From: Pseudomonadota bacterium
Lineage (GTDB): Bacteria > Pseudomonadota > Gammaproteobacteria > Steroidobacterales > JBCBZW01
Direction: 5' to 3'
DNA: 64,000 nt
Assembly: GCA_039193195.1 (NCBI GenBank)
Contig: JBCCWS010000013.1
Location: 61,923 to 125,922 of the forward strand
Part shown: positions 28,801 through 36,889 of the stretch, one piece after another
Numbering within the stretch: position 1 is the stretch's first letter
Layout of the letters: every line of letters begins with the position of its first letter
Notes under the pieces: model-generated
Database searches by the model: none
Told to the model about the DNA's origin: nothing
Seen by the model: only the letters and a program-made list of their open reading frames with translations
Made by a program: the position numbers and the translations under genes

Positions 28801-30702
28801 TTCACGGTCGCCGCCATCGGCGACATGTCCGGAGACGTCTTCGGCAACGGCATGCTGCTCTCCCCGCATATCCGCCTTCAGGCGGCTTTCAACCACCTGC
28901 ACATCTTCCTCGACCCCAACCCCGACGCCGCCCGTAGCTACGCTGAACGCGACCGATTGTTCAGACTCCCGCGATCGACTTGGGAGGACTATGACGCCAG
29001 CCTGATCTCCGCCGGCGGTGGCGTGTTCTCGCGGCGCTCGAAGTCGATCCGACTGCCGAGCGAAGCCCGCGCCATGCTCGATCTGCAGGAGGAGGAACTC
29101 ACCCCCAACGCACTGATCAGCGCGATTCTCAAGATGCGCGTACAGCTCCTGTGGAACGGCGGCATCGGCACCTACGTGAAGGCCAGTGACGAGAGCCACG
29201 ACGAGGCTGGCGATCGCACCAACGATGCGGTGCGCGTGAACGCCCGTGACCTGCGCTGCAAGGTGGTGGGTGAAGGCGGTAACCTCGGCCTCACTCAACG
29301 CGCCCGCATCGAGTTCGCCCACACGGGCGGCTTCATCAACACGGATTTCATCGATAACGCTGGCGGCGTCGACTGCTCGGACCACGAGGTGAATATCAAG
29401 ATCCTCCTCGACCTGCTCGTGAAGGAGGGAGAAGTGTCCTGCTCCCAACGCGAGAGCGTGTTGGCGCAGATGACCGACGAGGTATCCGCCCTCGTCCTGG
29501 AGAGCAACTACCGCCAGACGCAAGCGATCAGCCTGACGGAACTCATCGCTTCAGAGCGCTTCCGCGAGCACGTGCATCTGATGCGCAGCCTCGAACGCGA
29601 ACGCGAGCTGTCCCGGGCGCTCGAGTTTCTTCCGGATGAGGAAGAGGTCACCGCCCGCAACAAGCTCGGACGCGGCTTGACCCGCCCGGAGCTTTCCGTG
29701 TTGGTGTCTTACGCCAAGATGCACCTGTACGGCGCCCTGATCGACTCCACGGCGCCGGAGGATCCGCACCTGGCCGGGGACCTCAAGGCCTATTTCCCCT
29801 CCCAGCTGGTGGAGCTGGCGGGACCTCGTCTCACGGAGCACCCCCTCGCCCGCGAGATCATCGCCACGCAGGTCACCAACGACTTGATCAACCGTATGGG
29901 GCCGACCTTCGCCCACCGCACGATGGACGACACGGGAGCCGATGCGGGTGCCGTCGCCCAAGCCTATGCAGCGGCGCTGTTCAGCCTCGATCTGCGCCCC
30001 GTGTGGTCAGCGATCGAAAGGCTCGACAACAAGACCCACGCGGCCACTCAGTACGCGATGCTACTGACCATCACCCGTGTGCTGCGCCAATCCACCTACT
30101 GGCTTCTTGAGCGACAGCGGGGCGAGCTCGACATCGGCCGCATCATCGACCGCTACCACCAAGGGGTACGCGCCGTGCGCGAGACCCTGCCGGAGGTGCT
30201 CACCGATAGCGAACGTTACGCCTACGACGAAGCTGTTCAGGGCTATGAAAGGCTAGATGTGCCCACGCAAACCGCTCGCGCCATGGCCGCCCTAGGCCCG
30301 CTTCCCTGCGCCTTCGACATCGTGGACATTGCGACCGAGGCGAACATGGACGTCGGCGCCATGTCCGAGCTCTACTTCCAGGTCGGTGGACTGGCCGGCG
30401 CGGACTGGCTGCGCGATGCGGTGGAGCAGCTGCACATCGCTGGACGCTGGCAGGCGATCGCCCGCCAAAGCCTGCGCGACACGGTCTACGCCCTGCAGGC
30501 GGAGCTCGTGCGCCACGTGGTCGTGAACTGCGGAGGTGATCGGCTGCCGTGCGCGAGCGCCCTCGAGCAATGGGGAAGCCGAAATCGGGCTGGTCTCACC
30601 CGGGTGCAACGGATCATCAACGAGATCACCGAATCCGGGGAACCGGACTTCTCCACCCTGACCGTAGCAGCCCAGGAAATTCGCAAGCTCGCTCGCCTTT
30701 AA
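25840..30702 (+). CDS. gdhB: NAD-specific glutamate dehydrogenase, large (180-kDa class)
   Basis: 1620 residues, the size of the L-GDH180 family (Streptomyces, Pseudomonas and Xanthomonas type). The N-terminal 700 residues are the regulatory ACT-like region, including [20 protein letters not shown] and [13 protein letters not shown]. The catalytic domain begins near residue 780: [35 protein letters not shown] with the substrate-binding lysine, then the Rossmann part [18 protein letters not shown] and [19 protein letters not shown]. It oxidatively deaminates glutamate to 2-oxoglutarate and normally acts catabolically. It stands as a single gene, closed by a hairpin. Amino-acid catabolism fits the kynA, maiA and HMG-CoA lyase genes nearby. 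Confidence 0.96.
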   Translation: [1620 protein letters not shown]

Positions 30703-30704
30703 TC

Positions 30705-30727
30705 GCCGGCCGCGGGCTGCGGCCGGC
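30705..30727 (+). terminator. Strong GC hairpin directly after gdhB
   Basis: GCCGGCCGC at 30705-30713 pairs perfectly with GCGGCCGGC at 30719-30727 around a 5-base loop, 2 bp past the stop codon. No T-run follows, so termination may need Rho or rely on stem strength. Confidence 0.5.
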
Positions 30728-30815
30728 GGAAGACGCACGCTGTGATCTGAGTGGGTGGCGTTCACGGCGAAGCGTGCCAAGCTGTGAGGCATTGCTGGTG
30801 GAGTGACGCGCTACC

Positions 30816-32459
30816 ATGAGTGCTCACGACAAACCGCGCCCGGCGGAGACTGCCGTGACCGAACGACGCTCATCGCCCGACACGCCTCGCCTCGCCTTGG
30901 GGGGCGAGGCCACCATCGGCGTCGGCCTTCTCGCCGGCTGCGCCGCGATGCTGGCATTCGCCCCGCTGATCCATCTCCCGCTCGCCCTCAGCGAGTTCGA
31001 TCAGAAGCGCTTCATGCAGCTGATGCTGCTGCTCGTCACCGCAGCGGCCTACGCGCTCTCGCGTGACCTGCGTCACCACGTCGCCGCGGAGCTTTCCTCC
31101 CTGCCCAGGACTGGGCTGGTAGCCCTTGGCCTTGTGCTAACGCTCGGCGCCGCCTCATCCGCGCAGGCCGAGTCCCCCCGCCACGCCTTCGCCGAGATGG
31201 CCTTGCTGCTCGGCCTCGGGCTCTACGCCGTGACCCTGGCAGGCGCCCTACGCCCCGTGCTGCCGGCCGCGAGACACTGGTTCGCCATCATGGTGCTGGC
31301 GATGATGGGCCTGTACCTGCTGCGCACGGCCGGCGCCTACGTCGCTTGGCTCACCACGATCCAACTGGAGATCAACGAGCTCCTCGTCGGCCTTGGTCAC
31401 AAGCGCTTCTTCGGACACTGGCTCACGCTGACCCTTCCCCTGAGCGCGCTGCCCGTGCTCCTGCTGCGCTCACCCTGGGCCCGCGCAGGTGCCCTGCTGG
31501 TGGCAAGCCTGTGGTGGTCAATCGCCTACGGTAGCGGCGGTCGGGGCACCTTTCTCGGGGTTGGCGCCGCCATCGCCTTCACCGCGATGACCGTGCCGAA
31601 GGCACGCGCTTGGTGCGCCCTACAGGTGCTGTGTGCCCTGACCGGATTCGCCCTCGCCTTCACCCTGTTCGAGCTGCCGACGCGTGGGTCCGACGCGGTG
31701 ATCGGAATGGAGCGCCTGAGCGGCCAGGTGGGCACGGCTGGTGCCAACGAGGGGCGCGTGGTCCTGCTCCTAGAGTCAGCCGAGTTGATCCTGGACCACC
31801 CGTTGCTCGGCATCGGACCGATGCACTTCGCGGCCGTGGGCGAACGGGGCCACCCGCACAACATCGTGGCGCAGCTGGCCGTCGAGTGGGGGTTGCCCGC
31901 CACCGCTGTGCTGATGGCTCTGGCGCTCGCCGCCGCCTTCGCCTGGTGGCGCCTGGTGCCCGCTGCCCGAACGGCGCCCATCGTGCGACCCGCGATCGGC
32001 GCCAGCCTGCTCGCGGGCGCGGTGCACGCGATGGTCAGCGGCCTTCTGATCCCGGCCTACACGCAGCTCTGGCTGGCCACTCTCGCGGGCTTCGCCCTGT
32101 GCGAATTCAACGAGATGCTGTCGCCCTACGGCCGCGAACTCGATCGCCGACCCGAGCCTCGAGGGCAGCGTGCCCGCTACTCCGTGCCGATGACCAGCGC
32201 GACCGTGGCCATCGCTTGGCTCTGCTGCCTAGTCGCCTTGGGGATCACGACCGTGCGTGACGCGCCGCTCGTGCTGCAGAGCATGCGGGCCATGCAAGCG
32301 CGCCAGGTAACTGGCGCGCCACGCTTTTGGCAGTACGGCTACGTGGACGACGCGCGCAGCCTGCGCGCGCTGGTGGAGCATCAGCCGCTTCGCAAACGTC
32401 CGCGCTACACCCTCGAAGCCACCCTGGAACGGGTGCACTTACCGTTCCTCCCCGACTGA
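30816..32459 (+). CDS. O-antigen ligase/polymerase-like membrane protein (Wzy_C superfamily)
   Basis: 547 residues with about a dozen hydrophobic helices. The extended periplasmic loop contains the family's signature region: GSGGRGTFLGVGAAIAF before it, then LDHPLLGIGPMHFAAVGER and HPHNIVAQLAVEWGLPA. HxxN...E/G-type residues here characterise WaaL/Wzy/PglL proteins. Members ligate O-antigen to lipid A, polymerise it, or transfer glycans to pilin or other proteins. No other glycan gene flanks it, so which reaction it performs is open. A hydrophilic C-terminal tail follows a helix near residues 462-482. The start ATG 30816 has no strong ribosome site. Confidence 0.78.
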   Translation: MSAHDKPRPAETAVTERRSSPDTPRLALGGEATIGVGLLAGCAAMLAFAPLIHLPLALSEFDQKRFMQLMLLLVTAAAYALSRDLRHHVAAELSSLPRTGLVALGLVLTLGAASSAQAESPRHAFAEMALLLGLGLYAVTLAGALRPVLPAARHWFAIMVLAMMGLYLLRTAGAYVAWLTTIQLEINELLVGLGHKRFFGHWLTLTLPLSALPVLLLRSPWARAGALLVASLWWSIAYGSGGRGTFLGVGAAIAFTAMTVPKARAWCALQVLCALTGFALAFTLFELPTRGSDAVIGMERLSGQVGTAGANEGRVVLLLESAELILDHPLLGIGPMHFAAVGERGHPHNIVAQLAVEWGLPATAVLMALALAAAFAWWRLVPAARTAPIVRPAIGASLLAGAVHAMVSGLLIPAYTQLWLATLAGFALCEFNEMLSPYGRELDRRPEPRGQRARYSVPMTSATVAIAWLCCLVALGITTVRDAPLVLQSMRAMQARQVTGAPRFWQYGYVDDARSLRALVEHQPLRKRPRYTLEATLERVHLPFLPD

Positions 32460-32475
32460 TCTACACTTGCACGCC

Positions 32476-33081
32476 ATGGCAATCGACAGCGACACCGTTC
32501 CTCACCATCTGTACACCGAAGAGCTACGCCTAGCCCTCGACACAGCCGTTCGCGGCGGTGGCGGCGACGCGCACCGCGTGGTGCCCGCCGTACGCTCCGT
32601 GCTCGCCGATTTCGTGCGCCGACACGCCGGGCAGGTACCGAATGAGTTCGCCGACGCCCCGCAGGATCGCTACGCACGGCGCCTGATGCACCGGAGCGAC
32701 GAGCTCGGCTACGCAGTCATCGCCATGACCTGGAGCGCCGGGCAGCGCACGCCCATTCACGACCACTGCGGCATGTGGTGCGTGGAAGGGGTTTGGCAGG
32801 GCTGCATAGAGGTGGTGCAGTACGAGTGCCTGGAGCGCCAGGACGAGTTCTGCCGCTTTGAACCGCGAGGCTGCATGCAGGCCTGCGCTGGCTCCGCGGG
32901 TAGCCTGATCCCACCCCATGAGTACCACACCATCGCCAATGCGCAAGACGATGGCGCTGCGATCACGGTGCACGTCTACGCCGACCATATGACAACGTGC
33001 AACATCTTCGAACCAGCATCTAACGTCGCCGAAAAAGGCGAATGGTACCGGCGACTCCCGCGCCAGCTGCACCTCGACTAG
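32476..33081 (+). CDS. Cysteine dioxygenase-family thiol dioxygenase
   Basis: 201 residues from ATG 32476 (an in-frame TTG at 32467 would add three). The cupin iron ligands are visible: PIHDHCGMWCVEGVWQG gives the H-x-H pair, and a third histidine is in SLIPPHEYHTIAN. Bacterial cysteine dioxygenases and 3-mercaptopropionate dioxygenases share this layout. The family adds O2 to a thiol to form a sulfinate. Whether the substrate is cysteine, 3-mercaptopropionate or cysteamine needs residue comparison I cannot do here. It starts 16 bp after the O-antigen ligase-like gene and may be co-transcribed, though no functional link is apparent. Confidence 0.82.
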   Translation: MAIDSDTVPHHLYTEELRLALDTAVRGGGGDAHRVVPAVRSVLADFVRRHAGQVPNEFADAPQDRYARRLMHRSDELGYAVIAMTWSAGQRTPIHDHCGMWCVEGVWQGCIEVVQYECLERQDEFCRFEPRGCMQACAGSAGSLIPPHEYHTIANAQDDGAAITVHVYADHMTTCNIFEPASNVAEKGEWYRRLPRQLHLD

Positions 33082-33226
33082 GCGCCGCCTCGCACGCACC
33101 CACTGACCAGCGGGTGGACTGAGAACCAGGCCCACGCATCCTCCCGCTAGGACTTCTACACTCACGGTTGACGTAACGGCTACGTCGGCCCGGCGGGCGC
33201 GGGCTGATCAGCGAGCGGAGGACTTC

Positions 33227-34156
33227 ATGGCGCACGACGCGAGAGTCGTAGAAGCGTCCGGCAACGCGGCACTCCTTTTCTTGGAGTACCTGACGGAAGA
33301 GATCAATCGGGGCGAGCTCAACCTGCCGTCTTTCCCGGACAACATCATCAAAATCCGCCAGGCGCTGGCCGATGAGGGATGTGGGCCGGAACGTTTGGCG
33401 AGACTGATCTCAACGGACCAAGGCCTGGCCGCTCGCCTGCTGCAGATGTCTAACTCTGCGCTCATCTCGCGAGGCGTGCGAGCGGTCACCGACCTGCGTA
33501 CGGCGATATTGCGCCTTGGTTTCAACATGGTCCGCAACGCCGCCATGTCTGCCGCTATCCATCAGATGTTCCAATCGAAGAAGGCGAGCGCGATGCGCCG
33601 AGAGGTGCGCGCGATCTGCCGCGAAGGGGCTGACGTGGCCAGCCTGGCCTTCATCACCGCCCGCGTCACGGAGCGCTTCAACGCCGATGAGGCGATGCTT
33701 GCAGGGTTGCTCCACAACGTCGGCAAGCTCTACATCTGCATGCGTGCCTGTGACCAATCCGAGGTATTGGCTAATCGTGACATGTTAAGTCATATGCTAG
33801 GTGAGTGGCACGGCGCGATCGGCCGCGTGATCATCGAGTCCTGGGGCTTCTCCGCCGAGCAGGCCGCAGCGGCCGAAGAGCACCTCGACCATACGCGCAG
33901 TCCGGTGGAACCGGACCTCGTCGACATCGTGCAGGCAGCAGTGCTGCTCTACGAGGCGATGCACCGGCCGGCCCGTTTGTACGGGAAGGACCCAGAGACG
34001 GGCGAAACCGTCGGTTCAGAAGACGATGAGGCGCGTCAGGCGTCCCAATCGCTGCTGGCGCGTCCCGTATTCCTGCGCCTATCTATCGACCAGCCTCGCC
34101 TGGGCACGATTCTCTCTCGCGCTCGCGACAACTCCATCGCAAACGGCCTCAGCTAA
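33227..34156 (+). CDS. HDOD-domain signalling protein
   Basis: 309 residues. The HDOD domain spans about residues 25-220: LPSFPDNIIKIRQAL, ISTDQGLAARLLQMSNSAL, LRTAILRLGFNMVRNAAMSA and AMLAGLLHNVGKLYICM. The HD pair itself is altered (LLHNVGK, with Asn in place of Asp), as usual in this non-catalytic relative of HD-GYP phosphodiesterases. A C-terminal region of about 80 residues has no recognised domain. HDOD proteins take part in motility and two-component signalling in several gammaproteobacteria, and this one lies just before fleQ. GGAGG precedes the ATG. Confidence 0.88.
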   Translation: MAHDARVVEASGNAALLFLEYLTEEINRGELNLPSFPDNIIKIRQALADEGCGPERLARLISTDQGLAARLLQMSNSALISRGVRAVTDLRTAILRLGFNMVRNAAMSAAIHQMFQSKKASAMRREVRAICREGADVASLAFITARVTERFNADEAMLAGLLHNVGKLYICMRACDQSEVLANRDMLSHMLGEWHGAIGRVIIESWGFSAEQAAAAEEHLDHTRSPVEPDLVDIVQAAVLLYEAMHRPARLYGKDPETGETVGSEDDEARQASQSLLARPVFLRLSIDQPRLGTILSRARDNSIANGLS

Positions 34157-34185
34157 GCCCTGCGCAGTCGCTTCCAACGCGCCCC

Positions 34186-34204
34186 GGCCACGGGCACCGT
34201 GGCC
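34186..34204 (+). terminator. Perfect hairpin downstream of the HDOD gene
   Basis: GGCCACGG at 34186-34193 and CCGTGGCC at 34197-34204 form an 8-bp stem with a 3-base loop, 30 bp after the HDOD stop. There is no T-run, so it is a candidate only; it would separate the HDOD transcript from fleQ. Confidence 0.4.
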
Positions 34205-34502
34205 ATCAGATCGCCCTTCCAACCTTACCTATCGCCGCCATCCTCGGCGCCGCCGTGTGCGCCAGTCCACACCGTTTTCAGTCACTTGGGAGTCGGCCGA
34301 TCGCCGCTGCGCTGTCCATTTGACTGAACCTGTCAGGGAACTGTGAACCCATTCACGGGGATAGCCGTCACCCACTTGCTATAACGTCATCCAACGGTGA
34401 GGAACGGACGGATTGTTGACGCGCTAGGGATCCAGCGCACACCGCAAGCACCGAGCGTAATCGGACTGCAATCACCACAGGATCCAGGAGGACGTGGACT
34501 CC
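34205..34502 (+). other. fleQ: fleQ leader region
   Basis: About 300 bp without a gene. TATAAC at 34380-34385 is a possible sigma-70 -10 box, but no matching -35 lies at the right distance. No sigma-54 consensus was found, which agrees with fleQ being at the top of the flagellar hierarchy. Confidence 0.4.
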
Positions 34503-35639
34503 ATGTCGCCGAACCACAACGTTGCTACCGCCCCCACCCTCGCCGTCGACTCGAGCGCTCTAGACGCCGCGCCGCCGACCCCGGCACCAACCCTGACCGC
34601 GCCATCCTCCGTTCCCACTGTTTTGGAACAACGCGGTCGCTTTCGCCCCTGTGGTTCCTCGCGCGCCATGCAGCAGGTACATCGCCTGATAGATCAGGTG
34701 GCCCGCCACGATACGAATGTGCTGATCCTTGGTGAGTCGGGCACGGGCAAGGAACTCATCGCGCGCAACGTGCATGAACTCTCTGTCCGGGCCAGTGGCC
34801 CCTTCGTGCCAGTCAACTGCGGGGCGATCCCCTCGGAACTGATGGAGAGCGAGCTCTTCGGCCATGAGAAGGGCGCCTTTACCGGAGCTATCACCCGCCG
34901 CAAGGGGCGCTTCGAACTTGCCGAGGGCGGCACCCTATTCTTGGATGAGATCGGCGATATGGATCTCAACATGCAGGTCAAGCTGCTGCGGGTGCTCGCC
35001 GAACGCTGCTTCGAGCGTGTGGGGAGCAACATGAGTCAGCCCTGCAATGTGCGGATAATCGCCGCCACCCACCGCGACCTCGAGGCTGCGATCGAGCTCG
35101 GGCGCTTCCGCGAAGATCTCTTCTATCGGCTCAACGTTTTCCCGATTGAGACACCGCCTCTGCGCGAACGCATCGGCGATCTACCGGAGCTTGCGGACGC
35201 GCTGATCGCACGCAACGAGGCCGCAGGCGCTTCTCGTATCGCCTTCGCCCCGGAGACTCTGGCGATCCTCTCCGACTACCCCTGGCCCGGCAACATTCGC
35301 GAGCTAGCGAACCTTACGGAGCGATTAGCAATCGTTCATCCGAGCAGTATCATCGAACCCCACCACCTACCCGCCCGCTACCTCAACGCTACGGCCTCGC
35401 ACCCAAGCCTCGACGGCGCCCTCGATGACGGCAACCAGGGTGACGTGCGCCTGCCCCCGGGCGGCCTAGACCTCAAGCACTACCTCACCAACATTGAGCT
35501 AGACCTCATTCGCCAGGCACTCGACGAGTCGGACGGCGTGGTGGCGCGAGCAGCGCGCCTGTTGAAGATGCGCCGAACCACCCTTGTTGAGAAGATGCGC
35601 AAGCACAGCGTACGCTCGACTGGCACCACCACCGACTAA
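34503..35639 (+). CDS. fleQ: Flagellar master regulator FleQ/FlrA-like, sigma-54 activator without the N-terminal domain
   Basis: 378 residues. AAA+ domain about 50-290: Walker [11 protein letters not shown], the sigma-54 contact loop GAFTGA, Walker [14 protein letters not shown], then [24 protein letters not shown] and [17 protein letters not shown]. The C-terminal HTH region [17 protein letters not shown] is characteristic of FleQ. FleQ proteins usually have about 490 residues with an N-terminal receiver-like domain; here about 48 low-complexity Ala/Pro/Thr residues stand instead. FR of the c-di-GMP-binding LFRS motif is kept (RFRP), as is ARN. ATG 34503 is preferred over GTG 34494 for spacing from AGGAGG. 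fleS follows after 5 bp. Confidence 0.9.
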   Translation: MSPNHNVATAPTLAVDSSALDAAPPTPAPTLTAPSSVPTVLEQRGRFRPCGSSRAMQQVHRLIDQVARHDTNVLILGESGTGKELIARNVHELSVRASGPFVPVNCGAIPSELMESELFGHEKGAFTGAITRRKGRFELAEGGTLFLDEIGDMDLNMQVKLLRVLAERCFERVGSNMSQPCNVRIIAATHRDLEAAIELGRFREDLFYRLNVFPIETPPLRERIGDLPELADALIARNEAAGASRIAFAPETLAILSDYPWPGNIRELANLTERLAIVHPSSIIEPHHLPARYLNATASHPSLDGALDDGNQGDVRLPPGGLDLKHYLTNIELDLIRQALDESDGVVARAARLLKMRRTTLVEKMRKHSVRSTGTTTD

Positions 35640-35644
35640 GCACC

Positions 35645-36889
35645 ATGAGCGCCAATCCTTCCCCTATCGACGGCAACACCAGCCTGGTCGAGAGCCGCCG
35701 CACGCCGCCTGAACTGGCCGCTGCCTTCGTCGCCTTCACGGAAACCTCCGCTCGACTGGAGCGCTCCTACGGCCAGCTACAGCAGCGCGTGGGGGTACTC
35801 GGCGAGCAGCTGACCAAAGCCCGCAGCGATCGCCTCGCGCAGCTGGCAAAGACCGAAAGGCTCGCCAATCGCCTCAGCGGCTTGCTCGCTGCGCTGCCCG
35901 GTGCCGTGCTCGTGCTGGATGCGACCAATCAAGTGCAGGAGCACAACGACGGCGCCCGCGAGCTGTTTGGCGCTGACATCGCTGGCCAGCGTTGGGACGA
36001 CATCCTGGCCACGCTCGCGGCGACTAGCGAAGACGGCGGGGGCGAGCTGGCCTTGGCCGATGGCCGTCGACTGAGCGTCTCCGTGCGCCCCCTGAGCGGT
36101 GAGGGCGGCATGATCATGCTGCTTACCGACGTCACAGAGACCCGCGAACTGCAGGCCCTCGTGGAACGGCAGGAACGTCTGTCGGCGATGGGGGAGATGA
36201 TGGCCCGTCTCGCGCATCAGGCACGCACTCCCCTTGCTACGGCCATCCTGTACGCCTCGCAGCTGCGGCGAACCCCGATGCAGGGCAACGCGGCCGTTTT
36301 CACCCAACGGGTGATCACTCGCTTGAAGCATCTCGAGAACATGATCGAGGACATGCTCTGCTTCGCCCGCGGCAACCAAGGCGGCAGCACCCCGCTGGCG
36401 GTCGACGCGCTCACCAGCGGGGCCCTGGCGAGCTTGCCAGCCGAACGCGCGGCGCGTGTGCGGGTGAACACGCCCATTGAGAGTGCCTATGTGCTAGGTA
36501 ATCGTCGCGCCCTCTGCGGCGCACTCAGTAATCTCCTAGAGAACGCGTTAGCAATGGACGAACTGGCGGCCGTTACCCTCGATGCGAGCATCGACGAACG
36601 GGCAGGTCAGGTACGATTCACCGTGACCGATCAGGGACCTGGCATCGATCCAGCCTTGCGCCAACGGGTCTTCGAGCCCTTCTTCACCACCCGGAACAAC
36701 GGCACGGGCCTCGGTTTGGCGGTGGTGCGCAGCGTCGCCGAAGGCCACGGCGGTCGGGCCTTCGTAGAGGACTCCCCGCCCGGCGCTGGCGCACGGCTAG
36801 TGGTCGAGGTGCCGCACGCCCGCGCTGAGGCCGTCGCGCGCTTGCTCGCCGCCCAATCCACAGCGGAGGAGATGCCTGATGCTGGCTGA
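35645..36889 (+). CDS. fleS: Flagellar sensor histidine kinase FleS/FlrB
   Basis: 414 residues, no membrane segment, so cytoplasmic. An N-terminal coiled coil is followed by a PAS-like domain (LPGAVLVLDATNQVQEHNDG, about 80-170). The HisKA H-box is MARLAHQARTPLATAILYAS, and the ATPase domain has N-box NLLENALAM, DQGPGIDPALRQRVFEPFFT and GTGLGLAVVRSVAEGHGG. It should phosphorylate FleR, whose gene overlaps it by 11 bases, to switch on mid-level flagellar genes from sigma-54 promoters. The H-box reads HQARTPL where HEIRNPL is more common, as in other FleS proteins. Confidence 0.92.
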   Translation: MSANPSPIDGNTSLVESRRTPPELAAAFVAFTETSARLERSYGQLQQRVGVLGEQLTKARSDRLAQLAKTERLANRLSGLLAALPGAVLVLDATNQVQEHNDGARELFGADIAGQRWDDILATLAATSEDGGGELALADGRRLSVSVRPLSGEGGMIMLLTDVTETRELQALVERQERLSAMGEMMARLAHQARTPLATAILYASQLRRTPMQGNAAVFTQRVITRLKHLENMIEDMLCFARGNQGGSTPLAVDALTSGALASLPAERAARVRVNTPIESAYVLGNRRALCGALSNLLENALAMDELAAVTLDASIDERAGQVRFTVTDQGPGIDPALRQRVFEPFFTTRNNGTGLGLAVVRSVAEGHGGRAFVEDSPPGAGARLVVEVPHARAEAVARLLAAQSTAEEMPDAG

